Shown: positions 11,101-17,594, numbered from the stretch's first letter. The stretch is DNA of 28,318 bases from Ohtaekwangia sp036503775 (GCA_036503775.1 DASXWH010000172.1:1-28318); one strand, 5' to 3'. Numbers and translations are program-made. The notes: generated by a model not told the origin, from the sequence alone.

Positions 11101-11347
11101 TGTAACCGATGAAAGAGAACACCAGTGTTCCACTGGCTTCAACGCTCAGTGTATATTTTCCTTGAGCATCTGTTGCTGTACCGTTTGTTGTTCCTTTCTC
11201 AAGAACACTTACGCCCGGAACACCCTGACCTAGCTCGTCAGTTACCGTTCCTGAAACGCTTTGCTTTTGACCATACACCGTCATGGAAAGAGCCACAGCT
11301 CCAACCAGTAGGAATGATCGCATCCAGTTTATATAAATATTTTTCAT
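8123..11347 (-). CDS. susC: SusC/RagA-family TonB-dependent outer-membrane transporter
   Basis: This is an active outer-membrane channel, energised by TonB, that works with SusD. The signal peptide ends near residue 26 (VYG-Q). A carboxypeptidase-regulatory-like beta-sandwich (GTVTDELGQGVPGVSV, residues 31-100) is followed by the TonB-box-like motif EEVVVTGY (107-114). The plug domain then follows with IRIRGVNS and VLKDGASASIYGSRANNGVI, the family hallmark. The remainder is a 22-strand-type barrel rich in aromatic residues, and it ends in the aromatic residue F (FGVNAAF). Length 1,074 residues is typical. It lies 21 bp downstream of a surface lipoprotein gene and just upstream of susD. No sigma/anti-sigma pair and no N-terminal STN signalling domain is present, so regulation must come from elsewhere. 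Confidence 0.97.
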   Translation of the reverse strand: MKNIYINWMRSFLLVGAVALSMTVYGQKQSVSGTVTDELGQGVPGVSVLEKGTTNGTATDAQGKYTLSVEASGTLVFSFIGYRPQEIAVSNRTAIDVSLVPDITSLEEVVVTGYSEQRKADITGAVAVVNAEELKTIKAASVGQQLAGRAPGVTVSTSGSPGDGANIRIRGVNSITGSSDPLVIIDGVQLQGDKGLNGLNPNDIESMQVLKDGASASIYGSRANNGVIIITTRTGKSGKVKVTYDGYYGVATPVGGYNDFLVKNPLDYAQKYHTIKNPSTEDFYGGVGAAASIPEFFYTPVDADGNAITDISTYNYPVDPREQPTLFMMSNPEGTDWWDETFDPAPITNHTIGISGGGENGTFAASVDYFKQDGTMKYTYFDRFSARINSSMKAGRFTFGESLSFARSTGVFQQGGNQNEQNVMTQILKMNSIVPVYDISGVNFASAKTVGFSNGSNPLALSYRNKDDISYFYRLLGSLNGEFKITDFLRIKSNFSVDFNQNSNQNFQFPTWENREFNATNFFQENHATGFNWVWTNMLQFNKIIADKHNISAFVGYEAVQNSVHNIGGRLDGYGFTDVDIRYLNMALAPTVNFVNSNVNGPNGIAGVNNLSSIFGKVDYSYNDKYLFSFTIRRDGSSNFGPDYRYGTFPAFSAGWRISEESFMQGFSWLDDLKLRAGYGVTGNQIIQAFNAYDLYGARSAYDASYDIGGTNGGNNAGYALTGYGNPGTKWEENRMTNIGFDATVLNGKFNVVFDIYKKDIVDLLYNGPFPGLAGAATPPYRNTANMTNNGWDAAVNYRGNVTSDIGINVGLNLSHYKNEITLLEGDTKLLFPVGIDKRFGEVNVWQVGQPIASYYGYRLDGIYETQEEVDALPNGGSEKIGRFKFKDINGDGKITPDGDNVPIGSAHPDLTMGLNIGLTYKAFDFNLFLYGTFGNEIYNYNKLFTHFGFFNSNVHKDVLTKSWTPENGGSLPMIDPNDAASLASSTFYVEDGSYVRAQNISLGYTLPKNKYFEKLRIYVQAQNLFTITSYSGIDPALSSVNVGNGQQNDVWAGYDFGNYPSSRTIMFGVNAAF

Positions 11348-11368
11348 TACGATAATTAAGGTTAGGTT

Positions 11369-12667
11369 TTAAAGTTGTCCGACCGTTGCGGTGTATGTAA
11401 CCCAAAATGTAACTCCAAGGTCAACATTTGTTACCTCTACCTGAAATACTACAGGCTCAGAGTAGTCTATTGTAGATCCATCCGTAACAGGATCTCCATC
11501 CGCTAAAATGGTTCCTATCACAAGATTAGCATTCGTATCAAAATCAATTGACGTGACATACTCTTTGGAAGGTTGTGAAAGTGCGCGGAGAAGTATAGTG
11601 AAGTCGGTTGTCTTTCCAACCACAACCGGATTGAGATCTTCAAAACTCAACTTTAATGTAGGGGCATCGGAAACATAGATCTGATAGGTATTTTCATCGG
11701 TATCTGGATCCTCTGCTATCACCGTAACTTCCTGGTCATTGCCGGAAAGATCGAACTCGGTATCCTGCTCCAAAGCTTCGCCTTCATACTGAATAGTCTG
11801 GAAACTTCCAGGAAGCTCATATGCTAATGAAACAGAAGAAAAATACTCGTTTGGTGTACCCAGTGTATCATAGAATACAATGATGTGCGCTGCACTGTCA
11901 ACATACGCTGGGAATGTACGATCCTCAACATCACCCGCCAGGTATGTACCTGTGAAGCTTTCAATACCCGTACGATCTTCAGGATCAGTAACTACTACCT
12001 CAACATTCCAGTTAACCGAAGCGGCTCCGTTCTGTGAAGTAACAACGTATGTTTTGTCAGTAGTGAAATCGTTTGAAGTTGTACCACTTGTCTGTGCAAC
12101 ACCTCCAACAGTTACCGTAGCGAACGGAGATACCGTAAAGTTTGCGATCAGATCAGTAACATCCACACTGTATGGTACCGTAACCACGATCTCCTTGTCG
12201 ACCTGGTCAATAACCGTCTTTGTACTGTTGATAGTAGTTTCATCATCCGGTTTATAGGAGAGTGTAAAAGCTGTCAGATCGTTTCTATTGCTGGTAATAG
12301 TGATCGTCTCAGCATTAGACAGGCTATTTTTTACACTAGAACCATCATCCGTATGGTTGTTTGATACAACAACGGCTTCAAACGTTCCTACCTGAGAATA
12401 GGTGAACGTAACAGTGGCTTCTCCATCTTCAAATTCGGTGATGGGAACGGTGCCATACACCGCTTTAGCAATACCATAAGGGTAAAGCGTTACTGCATCT
12501 GCATTTACCTGAGTAATCGTGAAGGTAAACTCGGTGTCATTTGCCAGGCCTGAATTCGCGCTGACACTTAAGGAAGATTTTGGCGGAGAATCCGCCTCGT
12601 CATCAGCACAGCTGCTTGCCAGGAACCATGCCGATAGCATCAAACAAACAGTAAACTTTCGGATCAT
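11369..12667 (-). CDS. DUF5018-like multi-domain surface lipoprotein encoded upstream of susC
   Basis: 432 residues with a lipoprotein signal (lipobox ASSC, Cys20) and an acidic DDEAD stretch after it, which resembles the acidic surface-export signals of Bacteroidota lipoproteins. Residues about 30-110 form a PKD-like beta-sandwich (TFTYSQVGTFEAVVVSNN). Residues about 112-230 match the pattern of DUF5018-type domains: ITAF-like opening, KEIVVTVPYSVDVTDLIANF, then YVVTSQNGAASVNWNVEV. One or two further beta-rich modules follow. No enzyme motif is visible. Being first in the susCD transcript (21 bp before susC), it is likely a surface-exposed accessory binding protein for the same substrate, in the role of SusE/SusF-type proteins, though those usually lie after susD. 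The domain assignment is by eye. Confidence 0.85.
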   Translation of the reverse strand: MIRKFTVCLMLSAWFLASSCADDEADSPPKSSLSVSANSGLANDTEFTFTITQVNADAVTLYPYGIAKAVYGTVPITEFEDGEATVTFTYSQVGTFEAVVVSNNHTDDGSSVKNSLSNAETITITSNRNDLTAFTLSYKPDDETTINSTKTVIDQVDKEIVVTVPYSVDVTDLIANFTVSPFATVTVGGVAQTSGTTSNDFTTDKTYVVTSQNGAASVNWNVEVVVTDPEDRTGIESFTGTYLAGDVEDRTFPAYVDSAAHIIVFYDTLGTPNEYFSSVSLAYELPGSFQTIQYEGEALEQDTEFDLSGNDQEVTVIAEDPDTDENTYQIYVSDAPTLKLSFEDLNPVVVGKTTDFTILLRALSQPSKEYVTSIDFDTNANLVIGTILADGDPVTDGSTIDYSEPVVFQVEVTNVDLGVTFWVTYTATVGQL

Positions 12668-13055
12668 AATAGTTTGGTTTGGTTAAATAATAATATTGGG
12701 TTACGATCATAATACCGCAAAACAAAATTTGGGATTATGGGCCTTCGAATGTATATATTTTGTTTCATCCGGTGATCAGTTAGTTAAAAAAATCTTTCGC
12801 AAACGTTTTCACAATCGATTGTGATTCCGTTTACGATAGCGATTTCACAACCGATTTCAATCCTAACACCTGTTGTTTATGCAACTTAGCTCTTTTATCC
12901 CCTGATTTCTTGAGTTTAAATAAACCGTGTGCGGAAACACACACGACATTAATGTGGACAATATTCTTTCACCACTCCTTATATTATATGCTCCATTTTT
13001 TGCAACCAACGCTTAGTGTTGCACCCGAAATCCGTATTTTCGGCCGACTTTTGTT
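12668..13055. promoter_or_regulatory. Divergent intergenic region between the susCD operon and cysS
   Basis: This 388-bp stretch has no convincing gene and must hold the promoters for both flanking units. Seen directly: an AAACGTTT core (12801-12808), a perfect 16-bp palindrome TCACAATCGATTGTGA (12809-12824), a degraded copy 36 bp away (12845-12860), a 10-bp palindrome ACATTAATGT (12946-12955) and a small hairpin just before cysS (CCGAAA 13025-13030 with TTTCGG 13038-13043). On the minus strand TACATTCG (12753-12746) matches seven of eight positions of the Bacteroidota -7 box TAnnTTTG, but I see no matching -33 element. The assignment of sites to either promoter is inference. Confidence 0.5.
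12799..12860. promoter_or_regulatory. Operator-like palindrome cluster upstream of the susCD operon
   Basis: GCAAACGTTTTC (12799-12810) has the AAACGTTT core with central CG typical of LacI-family operators. It runs into the perfect palindrome TCACAATCGATTGTGA (12809-12824). A second, imperfect copy TCACAACCGATTTCAA (12845-12860) matches 11 of 16 positions and starts 36 bp later. The spacing, between three and four helical turns, would allow two dimers to bind on similar faces. The sites are about 130-190 bp upstream of the lipoprotein gene that begins the susCD unit and 195-255 bp upstream of cysS. No regulator gene lies beside them. Confidence 0.45.
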
Positions 13056-14561
13056 ATGAAACTTCTCGAAAAATTCCCTGTTCATATCACCAACTCACTG
13101 GGTGGAAAAAAGGTACTTTTTACGCCTATCGTCCCAGGTTACATAGGCATGTATGTCTGCGGACCAACTGTTTATAATGACGTTCACCTGGGAAATGTGC
13201 GCACATTCATGTCATTTGATGTTATCGCGCGCTATTTCAGATACTTAGGTTTTAAAGTACGATACGTCAGAAATATCACGGATGTAGGGCACCTTGAAAA
13301 CGATGCGGACGAGGGTGAAGATAAAATCGCTAAAAAAGCGCGGCTGGAACAGTTAGAACCTATGGAGGTAGTAAAACACTACACAGAAGGTTTTCATGAA
13401 GTAATGCGGCAGTTTAACATCTTGCCACCCAGCATAGAGCCCTCTGCCACAGGGCACATCATTGAACAGGTGGAGATCACCAAAAACCTGATCAATAAAG
13501 GTCTTGCCTATGAAACGAACGGATCCGTTTACTTTGATGTCACTCAATATAATAAGGAACATCACTACGGAGCCTTGTCTGGCAGGGTAATTGAAGAACT
13601 GATGGACAGCGGACGGAAGCTCGATAGTCAGGATGAAAAGCGAAACAAGGTTGACTTTGCGCTTTGGAAAAAAGCCTCCTCCTATCACATTATGCGCTGG
13701 CCATCTCCTTGGGGTGACGGATTTCCAGGGTGGCATATCGAGTGTACAGTGATGAGTACAAAGTATCTGGGTGAAACATTTGATATCCATGGCGGTGGAA
13801 TGGACTTAAAATTCCCGCACCATGAATGTGAAATTGCGCAGGCTGTTGGTGCTAACGGAAAAAGTCCGGTGAACTATTGGATTCACTCAAACATGCTTAC
13901 CGTAAATGGCCAGAAAATGAGTAAGTCGCTGGGGAATTCATTTCTGCCACGCGAATTATTTGCCGGAAACCATCCCCTGCTGGAAAAAGGATTTGGTCCG
14001 ATGACGGTACGTTTCTTTATGCTGCAATCACACTACTCCAGCACACTTGATTTTTCCAACGAAGCATTAAGTGCTGCTGAGAAAGGATTCCGAAAATTAT
14101 CAAACGCACTGGGCATTCTCAAAAAGATCAATCACCAGGGCGAGGGCTCAGTGAATACAGCCATTGACGCTGAGTTGCTTCAGCTTATTGATGACTGTTA
14201 CGTGAACATGAGCGATGACTTTAACACCGCAAAAACGCTTGCTGTATTATTTGAAATGGCCTCGCGCATTAATGATTTTAAATCGGGTAACATCACCTTA
14301 AAGAACGTAAGCTCAAAAACATTCGAGGCGTTCAAGGCTGCCTACATTGGATTCATGGAAGAGGTGTTGGGCTTACGCGAGGAAGAGGAGCACAACCATG
14401 AACTGGTCAAAGGAATCATTCATGTGCTGATTGAGTTGCGTAAGAAGGCGCGGCAGGATCGGAATTATCCGCTTTCGGATAAGATCCGTGACGACCTCAA
14501 AGGACTGGGTGTGCAATTGATGGATGGAAAAGACGGAGAGATGAGTTACACGATTGAATAG
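13056..14561 (+). CDS. cysS: Cysteine--tRNA ligase
   Basis: This class I aminoacyl-tRNA synthetase charges tRNA-Cys in the cytoplasm. The HIGH motif is present as HLGN (residues 44-47) in the context CGPTVYNDVHLGN, and the KMSKS loop is exact at 287-291. The four zinc ligands that recognise the cysteine thiol are all in place: Cys35, Cys230, His255 and Glu259. Their spacing matches that of the E. coli enzyme. The C-terminal DALR-type anticodon-binding region follows, with LRKKARQDRNYPLSDKIRDDL near 460-482. At 501 residues it is slightly longer than E. coli CysS (461). It begins a run of plus-strand genes and is followed 29 bp later by yidD. Confidence 0.98.
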   Translation: MKLLEKFPVHITNSLGGKKVLFTPIVPGYIGMYVCGPTVYNDVHLGNVRTFMSFDVIARYFRYLGFKVRYVRNITDVGHLENDADEGEDKIAKKARLEQLEPMEVVKHYTEGFHEVMRQFNILPPSIEPSATGHIIEQVEITKNLINKGLAYETNGSVYFDVTQYNKEHHYGALSGRVIEELMDSGRKLDSQDEKRNKVDFALWKKASSYHIMRWPSPWGDGFPGWHIECTVMSTKYLGETFDIHGGGMDLKFPHHECEIAQAVGANGKSPVNYWIHSNMLTVNGQKMSKSLGNSFLPRELFAGNHPLLEKGFGPMTVRFFMLQSHYSSTLDFSNEALSAAEKGFRKLSNALGILKKINHQGEGSVNTAIDAELLQLIDDCYVNMSDDFNTAKTLAVLFEMASRINDFKSGNITLKNVSSKTFEAFKAAYIGFMEEVLGLREEEEHNHELVKGIIHVLIELRKKARQDRNYPLSDKIRDDLKGLGVQLMDGKDGEMSYTIE

Positions 14562-14590
14562 TTCTGTTCGAGCGTGGTTGATGAATATAT

Positions 14591-14839
14591 ATGCTTCGGA
14601 AATTTTTCATATTACCGATTCGTTTTTACCAATGGAGTATTTCGCCATTGCTTGGATCACATTGCCGGCATACACCTTCCTGTTCACAATACACGATCGA
14701 AGCTATACAGGAATGGGGCGTGCTCAAAGGAATACGATTGGGCATGAATCGTATACTTCGCTGTAATCCGTGGGGTACGAGTGGTTTTGATCCGGTACCT
14801 AAAAAACATCAGGAGCATTCACACAGCCACCGCGAATGA
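14591..14839 (+). CDS. yidD: Membrane protein insertion efficiency factor YidD
   Basis: A small 82-residue protein with the family signatures: an amphipathic N-terminus (LRKFFILPIRFYQWSISPLLG), the HTPSCSQYTIEAI motif near residues 27-39, and the C-terminal CNPWGTSGFDPVP motif near 58-70. YidD is a peripheral inner-membrane protein thought to assist YidC and Sec in inserting membrane proteins. A histidine-rich tail (HQEHSHSHRE) follows, a common feature of YidD proteins. It starts 29 bp after cysS and ends 10 bp before the next start, so it is likely part of one transcript. It is not beside rpmH or rnpA, where YidD is found in many other phyla. Confidence 0.95.
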   Translation: MLRKFFILPIRFYQWSISPLLGSHCRHTPSCSQYTIEAIQEWGVLKGIRLGMNRILRCNPWGTSGFDPVPKKHQEHSHSHRE

Positions 14840-14849
14840 TCTTATTTCC

Positions 14850-15575
14850 ATGAAAGCCTTTATTCTCATTCTCATGTTACTTCCATCCGTTGCTCAAGCG
14901 CAGGAGGAACGTATAGAGCTGGATCAGTTGCCTCCATTAGATACCGCATGGGGTTCGGTGCAATACAAGGAAATACTTATTCAGTTTTATAATGCCGTCA
15001 ACAATCAGGTTTCTCTGCCCCGGTTGCGTGATCCATACTATGCCGCCTTTTACGCAAAACTCTTAAATAAAGAAAACCTCAACATCTTTACCGATACAAC
15101 CTTTTCGCCCAACGCCCGGTTTGAGATGGGCTCTCCGTTTTTCCAGATACTGCCCAGCATGCTGGTATTGCTAACCGATCAGGCGCGGTTCAATGAAGCT
15201 GTAGCCGTGGAAGAATTTCTGATGGAAACCATGCTTCGGTCTACTTACCTCATGAATGATATCCTGGAAGAAATGCCTGACTCAGCAAAAACCGAATTCC
15301 GAATGCAGGTAAAAAATGGAAAAGGAATTTACCAGTGCACCTACGGAGCTTTACAGGTATTGTCGCTTGAAAAGGACGAAGACGGAGTGGATTTCAAAAA
15401 TCTGCTTTCCCTTGCGCAATGGACTGCCCTGAATACACCAGCATTATGGAAATGGATGGACGATCTCGACCAACAGGATTGCCTCGCACAGATCCGGAAG
15501 CTTAGTACAACACATGGCTCTCCCGAAATCAAGGCCCTGATGAAGCAACTTCTTGGAAAGCTTCCAACGAATTAA
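14850..15575 (+). CDS. Exported protein of unknown function
   Basis: The start at 14850 gives a clean signal peptide (MKAFILILMLLPSVAQAQ) cleaved before EERIEL. The frame is open upstream to 14781, but that part overlaps yidD and lacks signal character. The mature part is about 223 residues and mostly alpha-helical in appearance: NARFEMGSPFFQILPSMLVLLTD, then EAVAVEEFLMETMLRSTYLMNDIL. It has one internal cysteine in QCTYGAL and another in DCLAQIR. I recognise no family. It starts 10 bp after the yidD stop, so it should be translated from the same message. Location is probably periplasmic. No catalytic motif is visible. Confidence 0.85.
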   Translation: MKAFILILMLLPSVAQAQEERIELDQLPPLDTAWGSVQYKEILIQFYNAVNNQVSLPRLRDPYYAAFYAKLLNKENLNIFTDTTFSPNARFEMGSPFFQILPSMLVLLTDQARFNEAVAVEEFLMETMLRSTYLMNDILEEMPDSAKTEFRMQVKNGKGIYQCTYGALQVLSLEKDEDGVDFKNLLSLAQWTALNTPALWKWMDDLDQQDCLAQIRKLSTTHGSPEIKALMKQLLGKLPTN

Positions 15576-15610
15576 CCGGGTACGGTGTCTAAATCCCCAA
15601 ACCCTTACGT

Positions 15611-16084
15611 ATGAAATTAACCTGGAAGATAACCTTACTTATCATAACGCTTTTTGCAGCGGGCTGCGATTGTGAGGAAAATGAACCGTGCGGTGATACG
15701 GAGATCATCAGCATAACCAGTGTGATCCTGTATGGCATGAGCCCATCGAAAGATTCATTAACAATTATACCCGGCAGTGTACATTTCAATCACTCCTGTT
15801 CGGGAAAAAATCCATTACGTCAAAAATCAACCTGCACCGAATGGGAACAGCTTACTTCCAGTTTTGACCTGACGGAATTCCAGGCGCTGAATCTGAATAG
15901 CTGCGCCCGGTGCTATGATGGTGCAGATATCTCGATCTCTGTAAAAACAGCATCTTCGTATCATCGTATTGTAATTCCGTATTATCTCACTAATGAAGGA
16001 CAAATACCCGATGAGATTCAGTCCTTATATGAAAAAATTGCAGGAATACGGTCTGAAGTTCAGAGCCTGGCATGTGAAGAATAA
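15611..16084 (+). CDS. Small cysteine-rich lipoprotein of unknown function
   Basis: 157 residues with a lipoprotein signal (lipobox AAGC, Cys19). Eight cysteines are present: Cys19, Cys21, Cys27 and five others in HSC, STC, NSCARC and LAC. The SCARCYDGADISI stretch with a paired Cys-x-x-Cys suggests disulfides or a metal site. The closing segment IPDEIQSLYEKIAGI resembles a C-terminal helix. I recognise no family. It lies 35 bp after the preceding exported protein gene and 90 bp before another small lipoprotein. Probably membrane-anchored, facing the periplasm or the cell surface. Confidence 0.8.
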   Translation: MKLTWKITLLIITLFAAGCDCEENEPCGDTEIISITSVILYGMSPSKDSLTIIPGSVHFNHSCSGKNPLRQKSTCTEWEQLTSSFDLTEFQALNLNSCARCYDGADISISVKTASSYHRIVIPYYLTNEGQIPDEIQSLYEKIAGIRSEVQSLACEE

Positions 16085-16136
16085 AACGGTTACCAGGTGA
16101 AGCAAAAAATTGATTTTTTAATTTTAAAGCACTCAT

Positions 16137-16144
16137 TATCTTCG
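16137..16144 (+). promoter_or_regulatory. Candidate -7 promoter element
   Basis: TATCTTCG matches seven of eight positions of the Bacteroidota -7 box TAnnTTTG. It lies in an AT-rich run about 30 bp before the start of the small lipoprotein gene at 16175. The nearest TTG (16110-16112) is 24 bp upstream, rather far for a -33 element. The call rests on resemblance alone. Confidence 0.35.
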
Positions 16145-16174
16145 CCTGTTCCGGGAACTAACTAAATCACAATC

Positions 16175-16735
16175 ATGAAGTATTTTGTTTACGTAATCGC
16201 TCTTGTTCTGTCTGTCATAGTATTTTCGTGCAATGAAGACGAAAAAGAATCTCTTGAAGGTAAACTCGTTAAGACGGTATGGATGCAAACCAAAATCGAA
16301 GTTTATGAAAACAATTCACTAGTCGCAGAACTGGAATGGCCTGAAGATCCGACCTGCGGAGATTTTCTGCGCTTCCAGGGTGAAAAGAAGGTATCCTATC
16401 TTTCCGAATGTGCTGATGCCGGCTGTGGTCATTGGCTCATCGAAGGAAAGACGGTCGAGTATATCATTGCCGCTGACCGAATCATTCCCAATTTGTGTAC
16501 ACAGGAAAACTATCAGGAATTGTTTTCTGCCCAGGATGAAATTGAAATAAACGGTTCTGATATGGTAGCCACAGGCTTTGGCTTTGGAATGCGTTTTCTG
16601 GCTGCCCAACCTGAATACGAAGAATGGAAGACAAAATATGACAACGGTACGCTGTATTGCAAAACCTATTTTGTGGCTTCAAATCCTTCCATTTCCAATG
16701 ATGTAAGCTGCTGTGCCGAATTCGACTGGCAATAG
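16175..16735 (+). CDS. Lipoprotein of unknown function
   Basis: 186 residues with a lipoprotein signal (lipobox VFSC, Cys19) and an acidic stretch after it (NEDEKES). The body has a repeated pattern of aromatic and acidic residues and seven further cysteines: TCGDF, SECADAGCGHW, NLCTQ, LYCKT and the adjacent pair in VSCCAEF. An opening such as GKLVKTVWMQTKIEVYENN, followed by short beta segments, could suggest a lipocalin-like or small beta-barrel fold, but I cannot assign a family. It follows another Cys-rich lipoprotein gene, may have its own promoter at 16137, and ends just before a strong terminator. Confidence 0.85.
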   Translation: MKYFVYVIALVLSVIVFSCNEDEKESLEGKLVKTVWMQTKIEVYENNSLVAELEWPEDPTCGDFLRFQGEKKVSYLSECADAGCGHWLIEGKTVEYIIAADRIIPNLCTQENYQELFSAQDEIEINGSDMVATGFGFGMRFLAAQPEYEEWKTKYDNGTLYCKTYFVASNPSISNDVSCCAEFDWQ

Positions 16736-16754
16736 GCGATTGCAAAAGGGTAGA

Positions 16755-16810
16755 ATTGGAAGATTGTAAAATTGAAATATTTTAAGTTTTACAATCTTCC
16801 AATCTTTTTA
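16755..16810 (+). terminator. Intrinsic terminator with 17-bp perfect stem
   Basis: Positions 16755-16771 pair perfectly with 16787-16803, with a 15-nt AT-rich loop, followed by CTTTTTAAT. It lies 20 bp past the stop of the lipoprotein gene at 16175-16735 and closes the cysS-led run of genes. The left arm consists of octamers of similar start: TTGGAAGA, TTGTAAAA, TTGAAATA. Since both strands have A/T runs beside the stem, it may act in either direction. Confidence 0.8.
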
Positions 16811-16822
16811 ATCCCGTTCGCG

Positions 16823-16892
16823 GTATGTAAAGTTCATACGCGCAAACGTAAACTTTATCCGAATTTAAGTTAGCTTAGTATAACCCTAAGCT
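16823..16892 (+). promoter_or_regulatory. Leader with overlapping hairpins before the DUF3256-like gene
   Basis: Three inverted repeats lie in the 75 bp before the start at 16897. GTATG/CATAC (16823-16827 with 16835-16839) and TAAAGTT plus TACG with CGTA plus AACTTTA (16828-16840 with 16847-16857) share bases and exclude each other. AGCTTAG/CTAAGCT (16872-16878 with 16886-16892) ends four bases before the ATG. The last could hide the ribosome-entry region. The stems are short and may be chance in AT-rich DNA. Confidence 0.3.
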
Positions 16893-16896
16893 GCTT

Positions 16897-17547
16897 ATGA
16901 AATCAAGGCTCCAACTCTTGTTTTTCCTTGTTATCATTTCTCACCTTTCTTTCGGCCAGACCATCCATGATTTATTTCTGGCCCTTCCCGATCAATACAC
17001 GCCACAGCTGAACAAAAGTAGAAAAGATTCTCTGCTTCGGTTCAATACCTATACCTTCCCCGGTGGAGATTCCATCGAAACAAAAACATGTACCTACTCT
17101 TCTGAAACGGATGATCACCTCGTGGTTGAATACAGTTATACAACCGGCCAGCAGGAATTTAAAATAGTGCAACTGCGCAAGCTTATTAAAAGTGACGGCA
17201 CACCCTGTATCATCTATGCACGATATGACGGACATGACCGATCATTCTTTCAACATGGCCTGTTTGTTTTTTCCTATAGCAACAATAGCCTGATAAAAGA
17301 CCCGACTATCATTTTACCTGAAACCATTACCGTCAAAGAATTCTTTAAGGCCGGAACACCTGAGGCGATCATCCGTGAACACGAGCAGATCATCAGTACC
17401 AGCTACGATCTTAAACCAACGGGTTTTGATGCCATTGAATACCTCGCTTATCCGCGTTTAGAAACAGAATATGATTTACTGGAAACGGAAGTGATCCGGT
17501 ATACCTGGGATGGCAAAGGATTTAAGCGATCCATTGTCGAACGGTAA
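16897..17547 (+). CDS. Exported DUF3256-like protein
   Basis: 216 residues with a cleavable signal peptide ending SFG-Q near residue 20. The mature N-terminus TIHDLFLALPDQYTPQLNKSRKDSLL resembles the opening of DUF3256 proteins of Bacteroidota, which begin with a DLFxxMPDSxxPxL motif followed by an arginine-containing helix. The remainder is beta-rich, with two isolated cysteines (TKTCTYS and GTPCII). Function is unknown for that family as far as I know. It is separated from upstream genes by a terminator and from the GH43 gene by 60 bp. The family call is from memory of the motif and is moderate at best. Confidence 0.8.
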   Translation: MKSRLQLLFFLVIISHLSFGQTIHDLFLALPDQYTPQLNKSRKDSLLRFNTYTFPGGDSIETKTCTYSSETDDHLVVEYSYTTGQQEFKIVQLRKLIKSDGTPCIIYARYDGHDRSFFQHGLFVFSYSNNSLIKDPTIILPETITVKEFFKAGTPEAIIREHEQIISTSYDLKPTGFDAIEYLAYPRLETEYDLLETEVIRYTWDGKGFKRSIVER

Positions 17548-17568
17548 AGCTGGAAAAGCCAATCTTTG

Positions 17569-17594
17569 ATATATTTGGTGAACACCAGATATAT
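17569..17594. promoter_or_regulatory. 26-bp near-perfect palindrome with embedded -7 box before the GH43 gene
   Basis: Left arm ATATATTTGGTG (17569-17580) and right arm CACCAGATATAT (17583-17594) are inverted copies with one mismatch in twelve, around a central AA. The left arm contains TATATTTG (17570-17577), an exact match to the Bacteroidota -7 element TAnnTTTG. A repressor dimer on the palindrome would cover the promoter. The loop is too small for this to be chiefly an RNA hairpin. No clear -33 box is seen. If transcription starts here, the GH43 start at 17608 is correct and the upstream in-frame ATG at 17566 is not used. Confidence 0.5.

Noticed and set aside
12809..12824. Possible CRP-type binding site
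   Set aside because: The half-sites are in the opposite order: the site reads TCACA-N6-TGTGA, while the CRP consensus is TGTGA-N6-TCACA. It is kept only as an unassigned palindrome.
12926..12945. Hairpin CGTGTG/CACACG in the susCD-cysS intergenic region
   Set aside because: It is only six pairs with an eight-base loop and no T-run, so it is too weak to call as a terminator or regulator.
14554..14766. Open frame overlapping the end of cysS and yidD
   Set aside because: It is an out-of-frame shadow of yidD, which has clear family motifs in the other frame.
14781..14849. Upstream start for the exported protein gene after yidD
   Set aside because: It lies within yidD and gives a hydrophilic extension before a clear signal peptide at 14850.
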